The notes below the pieces were generated by a model. It saw nothing but the letters and a program-made list of their open reading frames with translations, made no database searches and had not been told where the DNA came from. Positions 13,643 through 26,349 of a stretch of 64,000 nt of DNA are shown piece after piece. Made by a program: the position numbers and the translations under genes. Within the stretch, counting starts at the first letter, position 1; each line of letters opens with the position of its first letter. Origin of the DNA: Beaufortia kweichowensis (taxonomy: Eukaryota > Chordata > Actinopteri > Cypriniformes > Gastromyzontidae); contig CM032803.1 of the NCBI GenBank assembly GCA_019155185.1, positions 4,802,501 through 4,866,500 of the forward strand, given 5' to 3'.

Positions 13643-15035
13643 TGTCTCTGCTCAGTGGCTTTGAAGCCACAATTATAAATTCAAATGCTGAACTGCAGAG
13701 AAACAAAACATTAGCATAATTTATATTTGTTTTATGATACACATGGAAATTTCCCAGCCATTATTACAATCAGATCTGCCCCTCTAGACGGTCTCCTGTT
13801 AAATCTAATAAATCTAATCAGACTGAATATCATTAGAAAGTTAAAAAGCATAAAGCCTTTGAGAGCACGTTTCAATCCGCCACGTGAGTATTTCTATTCC
13901 AAATCACCCACATGCTGTCTGAAACACTTCAATTACTGTAGTATTTTACTAAATTGTTTGTTTTTCTATTCCAAATCAGTATAAAAACAAGACCTGCAGC
14001 TATTCTACATGATCAGAGAGCTGAATGGATATTTATCAAAAGAAAATCTCTTTTTTCTACAGTATATGAAAAGATTGGATGCAGAACTCCAGCTGTGAAA
14101 TAACAAAGACACGTCAGGCAGGAATGAACAAGATAAAGGAAAGTTGATATTCTTCTCTTAGCATTATACGACGCATTTAAATAATACTGCCGTGAGAGAA
14201 TGAATAATACAAACCTAAAAACTTAATTTACAGTTCCTCAACAGATGTATCGAGACAAACAAGACATTTTTCTTTCGTGCTGGAGCCGTGGGGACCGTGG
14301 GCTTGTTGAAATGTCATGCTCTCGCGTGCAGGAGGCAGCAGTCAGGGATTTGCAAATAAATTCTCTACGAGGCGGATTCTGGTGAATATGTATGGCCTCT
14401 CTCACCTTCTTTCATTGATGCGGTCCGCTCATTCAACTCAGCATGAAAACATTAGAATCAGAGGAGGAAGTCGTGCGTTTAAAAGCCCACGAGGTCACAG
14501 AGCCCAGCAGTAGTAATATCCCACGTCTTTATGTGCAAACCTGAAATGAATAGATAAAACATCAGTGCGTTATGCATCGCTGAATGACAACAGTATTTTT
14601 TCTTAAAAAGATCTATTTAAAATGTAAAGCTTTGTGCTGTTACACTACAATTGCTAAACTAACACAAAACAACAAGACAAATGTGTTTCATAACTTTTCA
14701 ACTCTTGGGTCACTCCTTTTTTTAAATGCTTTCTCATTTAAGATAAAACTGTCTACTAAATGAACAAATGTAAAATGTTAAAGAAAGAAAGAAATTGATT
14801 GGAATTGGTCAAAATAAGTTACAATAAATACTGATTGTACAACTAAAATCACAGACACACAATATCAGATGGGGTATAAATGATGCTTCAGGGTCAAGAA
14901 AGGTCAATCTGTTGTTTATGCACTAAAGGTGTAACACAGCTGTGAGGTCAAAGGTCATTTGAAGGAAGCTTTAGCCCTGCAGGATATTCATTTAAAGCAA
15001 TAAGCAAGACTGATGTTTTAATATTTAATATTTCC

Positions 15036-15180
15036 CATTATTTACTCATCCTCAGGTTATTTCATTTCAGTACAACACATATAGACTCGTGCACAAACTT
15101 TGTGTGAAGAAGAACATCATACAGGTCTGAAATGGAATAAAGGTGAGTAACTGGCAGATTTTTATTTTTTTAGATGGTTT
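15036..15180. mobile_element. Degenerate MITE copy
   Basis: CATTATTTACTCATCCTCAG at the left and GGTGAGTAACTGG...TTTTTATTTTTTTAG at the right are the two arms of the family at 36484, with a shortened centre (ACATCATACAGGTCTG). Confidence 0.5.
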
Positions 15181-15648
15181 GAGCGTGTGTCTGTGGGCGC
15201 CAAAGATTTTATTCTCTACTGCCCCTTAAACCCCTTTCATTTTGTTTATTAAGTTGGTCTTGACAGCTGATGGGTCTCGTCTATCTCTGAATCCCCGGGG
15301 TCTTCTTCCCTTTTCAGTCTGAAGGCGAACACTAAAACTCAAAAGCTATCCAGCGCTCAATGTTCTGTGTTCATTCAGCAGATCGGCCGGTCAGATGACA
15401 GCTGTGATTCAGTTTTGCAACTGCAGGCGGAAAAAAATGAAATAAATGAAATAAGATCCGTCTGAAGTGGATGAATGTGAATTATTCACTGTGATCTCTG
15501 TAACCTCTGTTTCCTCCCCCCAGTTCTCATATCTGTCATGAAACAAAATAGACTCAAGAATTCTAGGCCTGATGACAACTAATAAAATATTAAGTGTAAT
15601 GCAGTTGTTGCAGTAACATCGTCTGGTCTCTCTTGATTCTTGACTTAC

Positions 15649-15742
15649 TCTCGGACAGATTCATCCAAACCGTGTCTGGACACATCAAAGGACAGGCGGT
15701 CGGGATCAAAGATGGACGGTCAATAACTTTGGATTTTTGTCC
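15649..15742 (-). CDS. Candidate internal exon, unidentified minus-strand gene
   Basis: A 94-base segment bounded by a textbook acceptor (TTTTGTTTATTTCAG, ending at 15743) and donor (GAGA then GTAAGTC, from 15648). The only fully open frame begins GQKSKVIDRPSLIPTACPL. A second frame, open in its 3' two thirds, reads FDPDRLSFDVSRHGLDESV, which looks more protein-like but has a stop near the exon start. The splice sites are stronger than the coding evidence, so a non-coding RNA exon is as likely. It is not recognised. Confidence 0.3.
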
Positions 15743-16137
15743 CTGAAATAAACAAAACCCTGATGAAAGCAAGTGAGTGAGACTGAGAGAAACTCAATAA
15801 TGAACATGTTCTCATGAGCACTAGACTTGATATAATGAGTGTCTTGGATGCTTTGTGAGATCTGAATACTTCATTGAGTGCTTTTTACAGAGGAACAAAA
15901 AAGGCTCGCTTAGCGCTGCGATGCTGTAGCGCTCATGACATTCTCAGCAGGAGAAGCGGAAATTCATCTCATTCTCACGTGAAGTCAAATGTAAATGTGT
16001 CAAATACCTGCAAAGTTTTTAAATGGATCTTGACAGATCACAGTGTGATTTAATGAGGATTTGATGATAATTCCATCAAACGCCACTGTAGATACATGTC
16101 AGATTCCCAGCCATTGTCAGATATCGAGATGACAATT

Positions 16138-16230
16138 CACTCTTAAAAATACTATTAAAGAACATTTTTAGTTGCCAAATCAGCTTTAAAACTTAACTTT
16201 TGAAACTTTTTATTACACTCTTTAAAAATT
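16138..16230. mobile_element. Possible AAGGTTCTT-family remnant
   Basis: CACTCTTAAAAATACTATTA at the left and TACACTCTTTAAAAATTC at the right are terminus-like. The centre is not alignable by eye. Confidence 0.3.
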
Positions 16231-17149
16231 CATTCTCCTTCCATTACATAACAGATTATTTTATTGATCGACGCTCACGGCTGATCTGCTGAATTCAGCT
16301 GTTGAGCTAAAAACAACACACACAGCGCCGACATCATGACACAGTGTTTGTTTATGACACATCTTTCCCCAGGGAAGACAAGAAGCAACTTTTGAAAACC
16401 TATTTAGCAAAGTGCCCATTTGCAGGAGTAACTCCCAGCAGACTGTGCAGTGAATGACGTTACTGCTGAACGCCTGGAGCACAATCACAGCTAAAAACCC
16501 ACCAGACACCAACACCTGCTGTATATACCCCCTCGAGAGACAGACAGAGTGCCCTGTGCCAGCCGACATAATCAAAGACAAACAAGAGCTGTGATCCACC
16601 AAACATTCAGGATAGCTGATCTCTCTCATTTGCCAGGCTTTAGATTTACCCACATGAAATCTAGACTTAGATAGATTATTAGTACACAATAGGGGCCTGT
16701 TCACACAAAGAACGAACTATGATAACTATATTAATGTCCACACTGTACGATAACCTTATTTTTAAATGAAATGATTCAAATATATTTTGATTATCAACAA
16801 TAATATCAACAATAACCAACATTATCATTCTTCTATATCTTTATACTATATTCATTATAGTAGCGGTGGGGACTTTCTCTGTGAAATTCTCTCTAATTTA
16901 GATTTATTTTTCATTTAATTTTAGATTTATTATAACTATAGTTCTCATTTTGCTTGACAGTAATATTTTCAAGTGACACAGCATAAAAATATTTAACACA
17001 AAAACATGATTTTAATCACTTATTAGGTTAGGTTGTGAAATCATTTAAATGTAAATAAATCTAAATGTATTTTTTGGTCAATGTATGAACAACACTTCTC
17101 TGAGGATGTCTAGTAGACTAGTATTTTACTAGTTGGCTAATTTGTATGT

Positions 17150-17185
17150 ATTTGTAAAATAAAAGCATCTGCCAAATGTAAAATG
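17150..17185 (+). mobile_element. SINE tail scrap
   Basis: AAAAGCATCTGCCAAATG is identical in pattern to the last bases of the SINE family. The rest is gone. Confidence 0.35.
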
Positions 17186-18404
17186 AATTAATATGAAATT
17201 GCCACCACATAAAATAATTACATTTTCCAGTAAGATAAGGTTGGTTTTGTAAGGTTTTGTTTTTTTGGAAAATCTCCCCATAGTGTGGCTAAACAGTATG
17301 CAAGTTACAACCCAAGGAATAGACTTAGAAATTAAAATACCCTCGTCTGTTTAAATCTCTAAACAGGCTGTAAACTAAAACACAGACTACTTATCGGCAG
17401 CACAATCCAACAGCTGAATTAAATATAAACTCATACAGGAAGTAAATCATCAGTGTTTTTCTCTTCAGGTGTTCTTGTCTCAGTTCTCTGCAGGTAATCT
17501 CAGCAGGACCCTGAGGGTGATAATTGTTTCCTCAGAGGAAAATAATGCTTTACGGTTTCAGACGAAAACTACAAACAGCTTTACCTGTGTTTGTGCAGAT
17601 GTGCAGGATCAGAAATATTATGAGAAGGAGTAGCAGGATCCAGGAGATGATACAAGCCAAATGTGTTCGAGGATGGAACTACTGCAAGGCCGTGACTTCA
17701 TCAATCCCTCTTCAACACAGATTAAAGGGCTTGATATACAAAACAAACATTACTGGGAAAAAAGTAAAGATTAGATGATATGTTACTGTTAAACAACATT
17801 CACGCAATCTGTTGACAGTATTTCATCTGAAAGAAAGTGTTTATGCTAAAGCCATCATGGAGATTCTTGTTTTCAGATGCACACAAAAGAGATGAGTGAA
17901 ATTCAGTGAAATGTGTGACACTTTTATGCCTTTATACGCTTGCAACAGATCCTATAAAGAAATACATAACCCTTTTGCAAAACAAGCACTTACGATGCCA
18001 TTAACAGTTGCGTACAATACAAATATCCGCTTTGACCATAAAAACATAGATACAGGATACGCTGTTGGGAGAGATATCACAGCTTTCTGTATTTCTGTGG
18101 CACAAAGAGAAGAGTGTTGATTAAAGCTGCAGACGAAGATTTCCTCAGCCTGTCTGATGGCACAGATGAGCATTGTTAAAGTCAGAGAAGTCGCCCTGGC
18201 TGTGCCATAAACGCTGAGGAGATCATTATCAAGATTCAGATAAAACTGAGAATATGTGGAGAAAGAGTGTGTGAATCGGAGAGAGAGAGGAAATGGTAAA
18301 GACAGTGATTTTGAAGAGATTATCTGAGATGAAGCTGAATTGCAGGAGAAAAGCTATTGGATATAATAAGCTCCACATGTGGAACGAGGGCAGACTTTTT
18401 ATTT

Positions 18405-18413
18405 CCTCTCTCC

Positions 18414-18444
<31 letters not shown>
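18405..18444. repeat. (TC)n microsatellite
   Basis: Pyrimidine tract of TC units with a few CCC breaks. Confidence 0.9.
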
Positions 18445-18896
18445 TCTTTTCGGTGCATCCGCAAATCATTCCTGGCATGTACAGAACTGCAGTAAATTCC
18501 TGATCTGAGCCGTACAGAGAAATGAAGTCATGTGAGCTGAACAAAAGCCTGCAGGTGTCATCTCTCTCCGTCCTTTACAGATTTATGAATGAACCGGCAA
18601 CAAAGCATCACAATTTTAGGCCGCTGCTGTGAACATGTTGTGACGGTCTGTAAAAACAATCACATGTAACCATCACTCTTCAATATGCACTTTACTTTTT
18701 ATAAAGATAAACATTTAATGTGCACTGTTCATAGAGATCTGTTTTGTGGTAGTTTAATCTGTCACTTTGTATTGAAATATTGAACTATTAAACTTTACAG
18801 CACACAGCAACAGTCTAAAAACACAACACAGAAAATGCAAAGACATGTAGATAAAGCCGCCCTTGACAATTTCCCGAGTTGACCTGCTAATGGATA

Positions 18897-18912
18897 GGAA
18901 AGAGAGAGAGAC

Positions 18913-18970
<58 letters not shown>

Positions 18971-18971
18971 T

Positions 18972-19024
<53 letters not shown>

Positions 19025-19055
19025 CAGATAGAGAGAGAGATAGAGAGAGAGAGAG
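18897..19055. repeat. Compound (GA)n(GATA)n(GA)n microsatellite
   Basis: GA (18917-18966), GATA (about 18974-19030) and GA again (to 19055) form 160 bases of purine-rich simple sequence. Confidence 0.95.
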
Positions 19056-19449
19056 TTTTTGTTTATGTTGTTAAGTGCTGGTCTGGCTGACAGGAGATTA
19101 TTCTCGTGAAATCAGAGGAGCATGTTAAAACCAGGTGTAAACAATGATGTTGGCAGATCATTTGTAAGCGGATCATCAGAGATTTTTGGCCGAACAGTGT
19201 TTGAAAAGCAAAGGCACTTATGAAAGGGCTAAAAACGAGAGAGCTCATCTTTTCTGCAAAACTGTCATCTAAAGCTTTTCCAAGCTTCACTAAAAAAAAA
19301 ACAGTCGGCCTTCTTAAAAGCGTAGAAAAACTTCCTTCATCTGTGATTGTACAGCAGTCATATTTTCTGAAATAACTGGCCTGTCTTCTCCCAGAATGCA
19401 CTGGAGATTTTTCTCACTCATTACCTCTCCTTTTCTTTTTTAGTAGCTG

Positions 19450-19474
19450 ACTCTCTCTCTCTCTCTCTCTCTCA
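19450..19474. repeat. (TC)n microsatellite
   Basis: About 12 perfect TC units. Confidence 0.9.
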
Positions 19475-19509
19475 ACCATTTAGTCTTCATCTGACTGCAC
19501 TTCAAGTCA

Positions 19510-19982
19510 ACCGGAAAAAACTGTGTGTGTGTAAGTCAACTCTCACCTCTGCCCGGCCAGCGAATCCTGGATCTGCAGGAATATCTCAATATGTCTGGCA
19601 GCGTATCCTCAGGCCAGTGTGTGTGTTTGGCTTTTATTCCAACCTGGTAAAGTATTCACTGGGTCAGCACTTCTCAGAGCTCCTGGCATGGTGTTTGTCT
19701 AGGTTGGTCAGCAGGCAGAAAGGCTCTGATAAATATCCACAGGCCCCCGGAGGCTCTGACCATCAGGGCCTGTCACAACGTGTAAAAGAGTCAGTGGAGC
19801 ACAGAGGCCGTATCCCGACCGCCCACCGCACCGTCCTGTCAGCTCACGGATCAACAGGCTCTCGGTGGATTCAGGACGGGTTTCTGGATGTGAGCATAAT
19901 CACACAGAGCTGCAACACGTCCTCAGGGCCAAGACTAAAAAAAAACACTGATCAAATAACAAGTCATTACTATAGACTTTAA
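19510..19982 (+). other. GC-rich open stretch, unrecognised
   Basis: A 151-codon frame (19527-19982) without domain, signal peptide or family resemblance. It begins with a non-ATG codon inside a TG run. The sequence is repeat-free and GC-richer than its flanks, so it may be a conserved non-coding element or an old exon cluster rather than a gene. Confidence 0.2.
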
Positions 19983-20469
19983 CAACATCAAACTTTGTAC
20001 TTTTTGAAGAAAATCTTGCTTTATCATGCAAAAGTCAACTCCAGAACGGCTGCTCACTGGATCTCCATGACATTCTGGTCTGCAAAAAAAAAGATTTTTC
20101 ATCAGTTTTACAATCTACAGGTATCTTTATTACTACAAACAACAGGCGTGCTAATGTTTACTGAAAGGTTATGCCAGGTCAGTTTATATATCTAGAATCT
20201 GATTTCTGGACAAATGTGCATGGGCTTAGTGAACATCTGTAGTAAACACCATAATCTGCATGACAAAGGGTGTAATGCTGAGTAAATATTCTCTCAAAAT
20301 GGCACTTATTTGTGCTTCAGGTGTGGCTGAAGATGCCTGTTGAATAGTAACAATCACTCTCCACAGTTCCTGAGACTGATGATGACAAATTCAGCTTGAG
20401 CAAACAACCATCCGGTTATCAAGATGCTCTTTCTATGACCCAACAATCTCTATTAAAACAACAAAAAAC

Positions 20470-20530
20470 ATGTCATTTGAAAGACACTTTTATCCAAAGT
20501 AACATACAATGCATTCAAACTTTACAGCTA
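20470..20530 (-). mobile_element. SINE tail fragment, reverse orientation
   Basis: GACACTTTTATCCAAAGTAA and ACAATGCATTCAAACTTTAC read as the reversed SINE tail. Only about 60 bases are recognisable. Confidence 0.4.
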
Positions 20531-21239
20531 AATGCCTAAATGTTTATGTTATATACTATTTTCTAGAACTCTAGTATTGTCAGTCAATGTTTAATGTGTG
20601 CTGTTTCACCTCTAAAGATAATTTAGAATCACATTACATCTCAACTAGCAATTTTAACTTTATTTAAATTCATCTTATGCTTTGAAGATGAAGTGTGTAA
20701 CTTCTATGCTACAAGGATAACCCATTTTATTGTTTGGTGATCTGTATAAATGTATGCAAACTACAAAATAATAATTGATTTACTGACGGAAAAACTCAGA
20801 ATCAGTAAAAAAAACCTTTTCCCTCTCTGTCAGATCAATAGGATTTGAATTGGTTTCATCTGGTGATAATCCATCAGATCTGCATCAGTGTCCACAGGCA
20901 CCTTTGATCTTTCCAAGAATGTGTGTGTTTGTGTGTTCGCTCTTTCCCATGATGCAGTGCCAGATCGGGGAGGTTCTGGGTAATTTTGTCGGGACTTCCC
21001 AGCTTGCTCAGTCACTCATACGTTAAAGCGATCAAGCATTTTTCTCAGGTGGCTGATCTTTCTTGCAACGGCTTACAGCTTTTTCCGCTTGATGCAACAT
21101 TAGATGACATGAACAGCTGGAGTTCAGCGAGTTTAACACAGGCGTTGCTTTACTAATCTAAAACTTTTTAACTTTGGCATGAGTTAAAACCCTGCAATAT
21201 ACATCAAGATCCTCTTCTGTGATTTATTGATATTTACAT

Positions 21240-21256
21240 TATATATATATATATAT

Positions 21257-21289
<33 letters not shown>
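21240..21289. repeat. (TA)n microsatellite
   Basis: TA dinucleotides with one ACAC break; ends 17 bases before the SINE at 21306. Confidence 0.9.
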
Positions 21290-21293
<4 letters not shown>

Positions 21294-21305
21294 TTACACC
21301 ATAGT

Positions 21306-21427
21306 TCCTGTAGGTAAACTGGTAGATCATTGTGTTGGGTTTGAATTTCAGGGAAAACACATACTGATAAAATACCTTGTAATGCACTGTAGATTGCTTT
21401 GGATAAGAGTGTCTGCCAAATGCACAA
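21306..21427 (+). mobile_element. tRNA-derived SINE copy
   Basis: A box-like CTGTAGGTAAACTGGTAGA and B box-like GGGTTTGAATTTC are followed by a CACATACTGATAAAATA body and the tail TTTGGATAAGAGTGTCTG. This is the best-preserved plus-strand copy in the window. Part of the tRNA-related region between the boxes is missing. Confidence 0.65.
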
Positions 21428-21597
21428 AAAACTAAATTATGATATTTGATGATAAAACGATGAAAAAAAAAAAAAATCACACAATAACTTTAACCATAAA
21501 GTTGTGGACAGAAAATGTATAATCAATTTATATTCATATTCAGAAATCCAAGTATCACAGAGATCTATGGATGGGTTCTTTTGACTTCAACTCAAAA

Positions 21598-21664
21598 CAC
21601 CCTAGCAACCACATAGCAACACCTTGACAACCACCTAAGAGACACTAGCAACCACAGCACCATC
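21598..21664. repeat. CAACCAC-type dispersed repeat
   Basis: Roughly 20-base degenerate units such as CTAGCAACCACATAGCAACA. The same type occurs at 23518, 34628, 50520 and, reversed, at 59648. Confidence 0.55.
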
Positions 21665-22124
21665 CTTTAATTTTTTTAAATACTGGTAAACGTAAATAAA
21701 CTATTCACTTTTTAAATGACAGTAAATTGCTTATGCTGTTATTTTATTCAATGTTTTTGTACCACGCATGAATGTGATTTCACCATATTTTTATAGTCAT
21801 TCCAAAGTGCTTAACAACACTCCTTACTGTGTTAAACTCGCTGTAGTGCACAGCCCAGTTTGCGGACCATGATGGAAACGCCCAAATCGTACAAAGGCAG
21901 ATTTCTGGTGTGTCCCAGGAGAACAGTACCAGCATGCATAAAGAACGTGTTCTCCAGACACCTTCAGCTCCAGCAGTCTAATGACCCACTGATGAAAGAG
22001 CCTGCAAGAGGAAGCTCGCTTGTTTTGTATTTTGCCCCAGAAGCAGAAACGTCATCTTGCGTTTGCTGAATCATCAGTCTGATTTCATGGGCAGCTGGAC
22101 TCTGATCCCCGACCGGCCCATCTG

Positions 22125-22125
<1 letters not shown>

Positions 22126-22157
<32 letters not shown>
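22126..22157. repeat. (TG)n microsatellite
   Basis: Sixteen TG units; a shorter TG run follows at about 22210. Confidence 0.9.
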
Positions 22158-23517
22158 TGTCCAGTCTGCAGGGATGAAGAGCACTGTTCTGGGACTGTGA
22201 GCCGTCTTTGTGTGTGTGTGTGTTTCGCTCTGATGTTTATAGTAAAGATACAGCTGCTGCCCTCAAAACACAATTACTGGACACACACACTCACCTTTTC
22301 TGTTTATGCGTTATGCGTGTTGGTGTGATTTTTGCGTAATCACTTTCACAGACCTCATGAAATGGCTTTATGAGTCCAGTAATCTTCACTGTGTTGACAT
22401 ATTCCCAACTGAAGCAGAAAACTAGAGAGAGAAAAATTTCAGAGCTCATAATAATTTTGCTCATTATTACTAAAGGACAATATCCTTTATTTATACTCTT
22501 TATACCTTAAGATTGGTATTAAGCCAGGGTGTATATATTTTGTTTAATATCACTCTAAAAATGTAAATGTGAAATGCTTATTTTGGCAAAAAGGTTTATA
22601 TAGTCAACTAAAAAGACCCTCAATGCCACATATGTTGTGTTATGGATGGTGATAAACAGAACGACTACAAATAAATTGTGTGAATAATATAAAAAATAAA
22701 AACAAATAAAAAGTGTAAATAGATTACCTGTGAAAGCTAACAGACATAAACCCCAAAACTCCATCTCCAAACTAAAACTTCATTTGGTCTTTAAAGTTAT
22801 CTGGTTCTTTTTATCACAATATATAAATCTTAGGTGATTAACAACTCTATAGGAAAAACAACAAATAAAAGAATAAAATTACTCGAACAAGGTCAGGTGT
22901 GGGATGTTTTTGTGTTTAAAGTGCTCTTCTAAACAAAGATAAATACTGTTATCTTTACATACCAGCGATCTTCGGATACTTACACTATGAAGAAAATATA
23001 TTGCAGATGACATAATCCATCAAACGTTTTCTGGTTCATTGTGTCTTCATTATCTTGGTACTTGACTGGTCACAATCTCCGTATATCTCTGATCCTCTGA
23101 AATAAATACATGCACATGCACATCGAATGTCAAAGATCGCTTGTTCAGACATTGTCTGTTATTTATATGCCTTTATAAAAGAAAGCCAATAGCACTGGAG
23201 AAAGCAACAATTTCAAGGATTACTTATGGTTTACAGTCAAAGAAAACAGTAATTTTATTTTTATTTTCTAGTTATTTTATTTAGTTAGACAGAAACTAAA
23301 TGCTGTAACACTCTATGAACCTAAATCAAATGTTCTAGAGAGAAATAATGTTCCTTTCTAAAGCTGCAGATGCTGTAAAACACTGGAGATACAGACATCA
23401 CTGTTACTCTTTGTTTATTTATGGCTGGCAGGTGATAAAAAAGGGAAAAAAATCCTATAAACATTGAAGGAGAGAAAAAAGCAGATCAGATGGGCTGTTT
23501 TGATTTGGTCCAGTAAA

Positions 23518-23612
23518 CCACCTAGCAATCAATCATAACACCCTAACAACCACCTAGTGATGTTAAGAACCCCTTAGCAACCACATCACAACACTTTGGC
23601 AACAATGCACCA
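23518..23612. repeat. CAACCAC-type dispersed repeat
   Basis: Tandem degenerate units: CACCTAGCAATC, CCCTAACAACCACCTAG, CCTTAGCAACCACATCAC. Confidence 0.55.
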
Positions 23613-24429
23613 TAGGAAAATGTGAATATCTCATTGTTAGGAGCATATTAAAATAAAGGCTGAATGAGAAATGCAACAAAATCCTTGTCCAGAAACGAGT
23701 TTTTCTGCTGTTTATGTAAAGCTGAGCATTGCCAACTGTAGAGAAGCAGTTTGATTTTCTCAACTGTGAAGGTCAAAATATCTTTACTCTTCTCTTTATC
23801 TACTCATACATCTTCCTTTCTTTTTCCGAAACGTTACACCATTTAACACTTGATCACTTTTACTGTCTTCTTAAACATAATTTGGGTGCTTCTTCAACAT
23901 CAGACATTTCTTGTCCTTTGAAAGAATTAACCAACTTGATTAAATAAATGATTATTTCTTTATTATTTAGTTTATTTATTTGTTCTGTAAATACTTTCCT
24001 AAACTATGTCATTTCAAACACATCTCAGATCACAAAGCAATAGAGGTTTTTACCTCTTTCTACATTTAATCATTTGAATAATCATATTTTTGTGTGATTC
24101 ACATCGTACGAATTAGCCACCTTGTAAAATACGTACAAATTCCTGTAAGATCAGGTGTTTATAATGAATTAAGAAAATAGTTTATACTTTAAGAAAGACA
24201 ATAAAATTATACACATTTAAAGGCATTTAAAGGAATAGGCAACAATAAGCAAGGAAGTCAAGATAAAACTATTTCTAAAACGTGATCTTTATATAAATAA
24301 AAAATAAAAATCTATTGTCTTGTTTGTCTCTCTCTCTCTCTCTTTGTTCTCTTCTCTGTCTCTCTGAAAGCATGTCTTTGTGCCTCTGTCATGGGTTCTT
24401 TCATCAGCAGATATTTGAAATCAAACTGA

Positions 24430-24650
24430 CCCTATTCATGCTCTGCCAGTCCGGCCTGCGCTCATGGCACACAACACCGCCGATCCGGTGCGGGAATCTC
24501 TGGAATCTTCTCCAGCAGACGCGGGCGGCAGACAGCTGCTTCCAACACTCACCGTACGGCTTCATCTCACCGACCACCAGCCACGGCGCCCCGACACCAT
24601 CTGTACACCTATCACATTATAGAAACTTTCCCAGGTTTAGCGTTACAACC
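24430..24650. other. GC-rich island open on both strands
   Basis: A sharp GC-rich island. On the plus strand an ATG at 24464 opens about 50 codons beginning MAHNTADPVRESLESS, and a second plus frame (24315-24725) is also open. On the minus strand a 65-codon frame includes CWRRFQRFPHRIGGVVC. High GC alone lengthens frames, so coding is unproven. Pseudogene, exon or CpG island are all possible. Confidence 0.25.
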
Positions 24651-26349
24651 TCCATTTACGTGAAACTCATCTATGTCTCTGTGGGTCGTGGTTCTGGTAT
24701 CAGCACATCATCTACAAGTTTCTGATCAAGGCTCAGAACGGTGCCAGTTAGTTTAATGAACAGATTGGGCATCAGAGAGCGCGACAGATGCTGGTCGATG
24801 CTAAGACACTAATGTTTATGCATTTGGCAGAAATCTTTCCAGTGTGGGAAAGATGCTTTTAGACTGTCTTGCCAATTTAGATAAACAAAAAAGCTACAAC
24901 TTTCAATAAACTAAAAGTCAGATTAACTTGAATGAAGCAGATTTATTCATGAATGTACTCATAGCTGTGCTTTATCATTAATAGACAGCTATTGACCAAT
25001 CAGAGACTGAAACTAACCATTTTTAAAATGTTACATAAAAAGCAACATTGTAGCATAAAAAGTGTTTCTGGTAATGGTACTAGTATTAATAAATACAGTT
25101 GAATTATTTAGTTGCTACTTTACTTTGCAATTACACTTACAGTTTTATAGATGACCGTCAGGGTTTATAAAGTGAACATCTGTGTGAGGTTTAATGGCCG
25201 CTAGTAGAAGCCAAATGGACAGACTTTGGGCCAAACTTTGGAGCGTCAGCAGTGCAAACAAACAGAGCTGCCATCCGTGTTCAGCTGCCCGTCTGCCAGC
25301 TGGAGACAGAGAGCCATTTACAAAATGGGAAAATTTGTCCTGCTCTCGAGACCTGAAAAAGTTGTTTTTCTGTGAATGAGGACACTTCTGCGAGATCGGA
25401 AGTCACTTTGCCCACAGGATACAGATGAAATTGCACAGGAGACTTGAACTGACAGCATTTTAAGATCCAACTCCCAGAAACTTTTTCCTGTTTCAATCTG
25501 TCCCGTTATATTCATACAGTGGATATTATGCTGAACTTTAGGGTCGTGACTCGGGCAGCTGATTGGTCTCGCTGGACGGACAGACAGGTTATTGTCTTTG
25601 GTTTCGGGTGGGAACAGAGAATCTCACATGTGTTATTCATTTGCCATGCAAGAATATGGCAAAACTCCCATCTGAACAACAGAGCCATATTGTACAGGAC
25701 TGTTAGTATAATGAATCAAAACCGAAAGAGTAACGCCCTCAAAGCCGTTTCTTTACAATTTTTATAGTTTTTTAGGCACCTCTTGAAAACAGGGCAAAGA
25801 TATAAAATTTCCAAAGCTGGACATCACTTTTGCATTAAAATAATGTACTGCATGACCTGATGGATGTAAAATTATTAGCCACTGTCATTAGTCAATCATA
25901 TAGTTTTTTTATTACACGGAATTACATTGAATACTTAATTCTTATTAGTTATCTTCACTCTTTTACACGGGTTTTATTCTCCGATGACAACTGTCTGGAT
26001 GTACATTATCTTTTCCTTAACGTAAGGATGTATAATTCCTTTTCTGTAATAGATTTTAATAGTATTTCTTGCAAGAACCAGCAAAATGACTCATTATTTA
26101 CTTTTCTAACTAAAGCAGGACCATGACTAACCATTAGATGTTTACACTAATGGAAAAAATAAAAACACGACTGACCTGTTGTCCTTCTTCTAATACGTCA
26201 GTAGACCTCTGGGAGGTTATTTCTGCACAGAAACACAGAAGAGAGATTATGTTGATAAACACACACACACATATTCAGCAGCACTATAATGAAAGGCTGC
26301 TGGGTAATAATAACCACTGGTAATGTGCACACAGACAGATATGAGGTAC

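Larger units (their letters stand above)
13643..18404. other. Gene-free stretch with candidate islands
   Basis: Contains the exon-like segment at 15649, MITE remnants at 15036 and 16138, a CpG-containing island at 14280-14515 and another at 15240-15420. An unrecognised minus open frame of 147 codons lies at 16261-16704. Its Cys and Ser content and lack of splice or start context make it a doubtful gene. Confidence 0.35.
19983..24430. other. Gene-free AT-rich stretch with repeats
   Basis: Apart from the SINE and repeat copies listed, I see no gene. A 69-codon frame at 21860-22069 is unrecognised. Confidence 0.4.

Noticed and set aside
13441..13742. Cys-Val and His-Thr repeat proteins
   Set aside because: Translations of the CA microsatellite in different frames.
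13727..13984. Plus-strand exon between TTACAATCAG and GTGAGTATTT
   Set aside because: AT-rich Leu-Ile-Asn composition typical of chance frames.
16261..16704. 147-codon minus-strand frame as a gene
   Set aside because: No domain, signal peptide, splice context or family resemblance; AT-rich flanks without a promoter.
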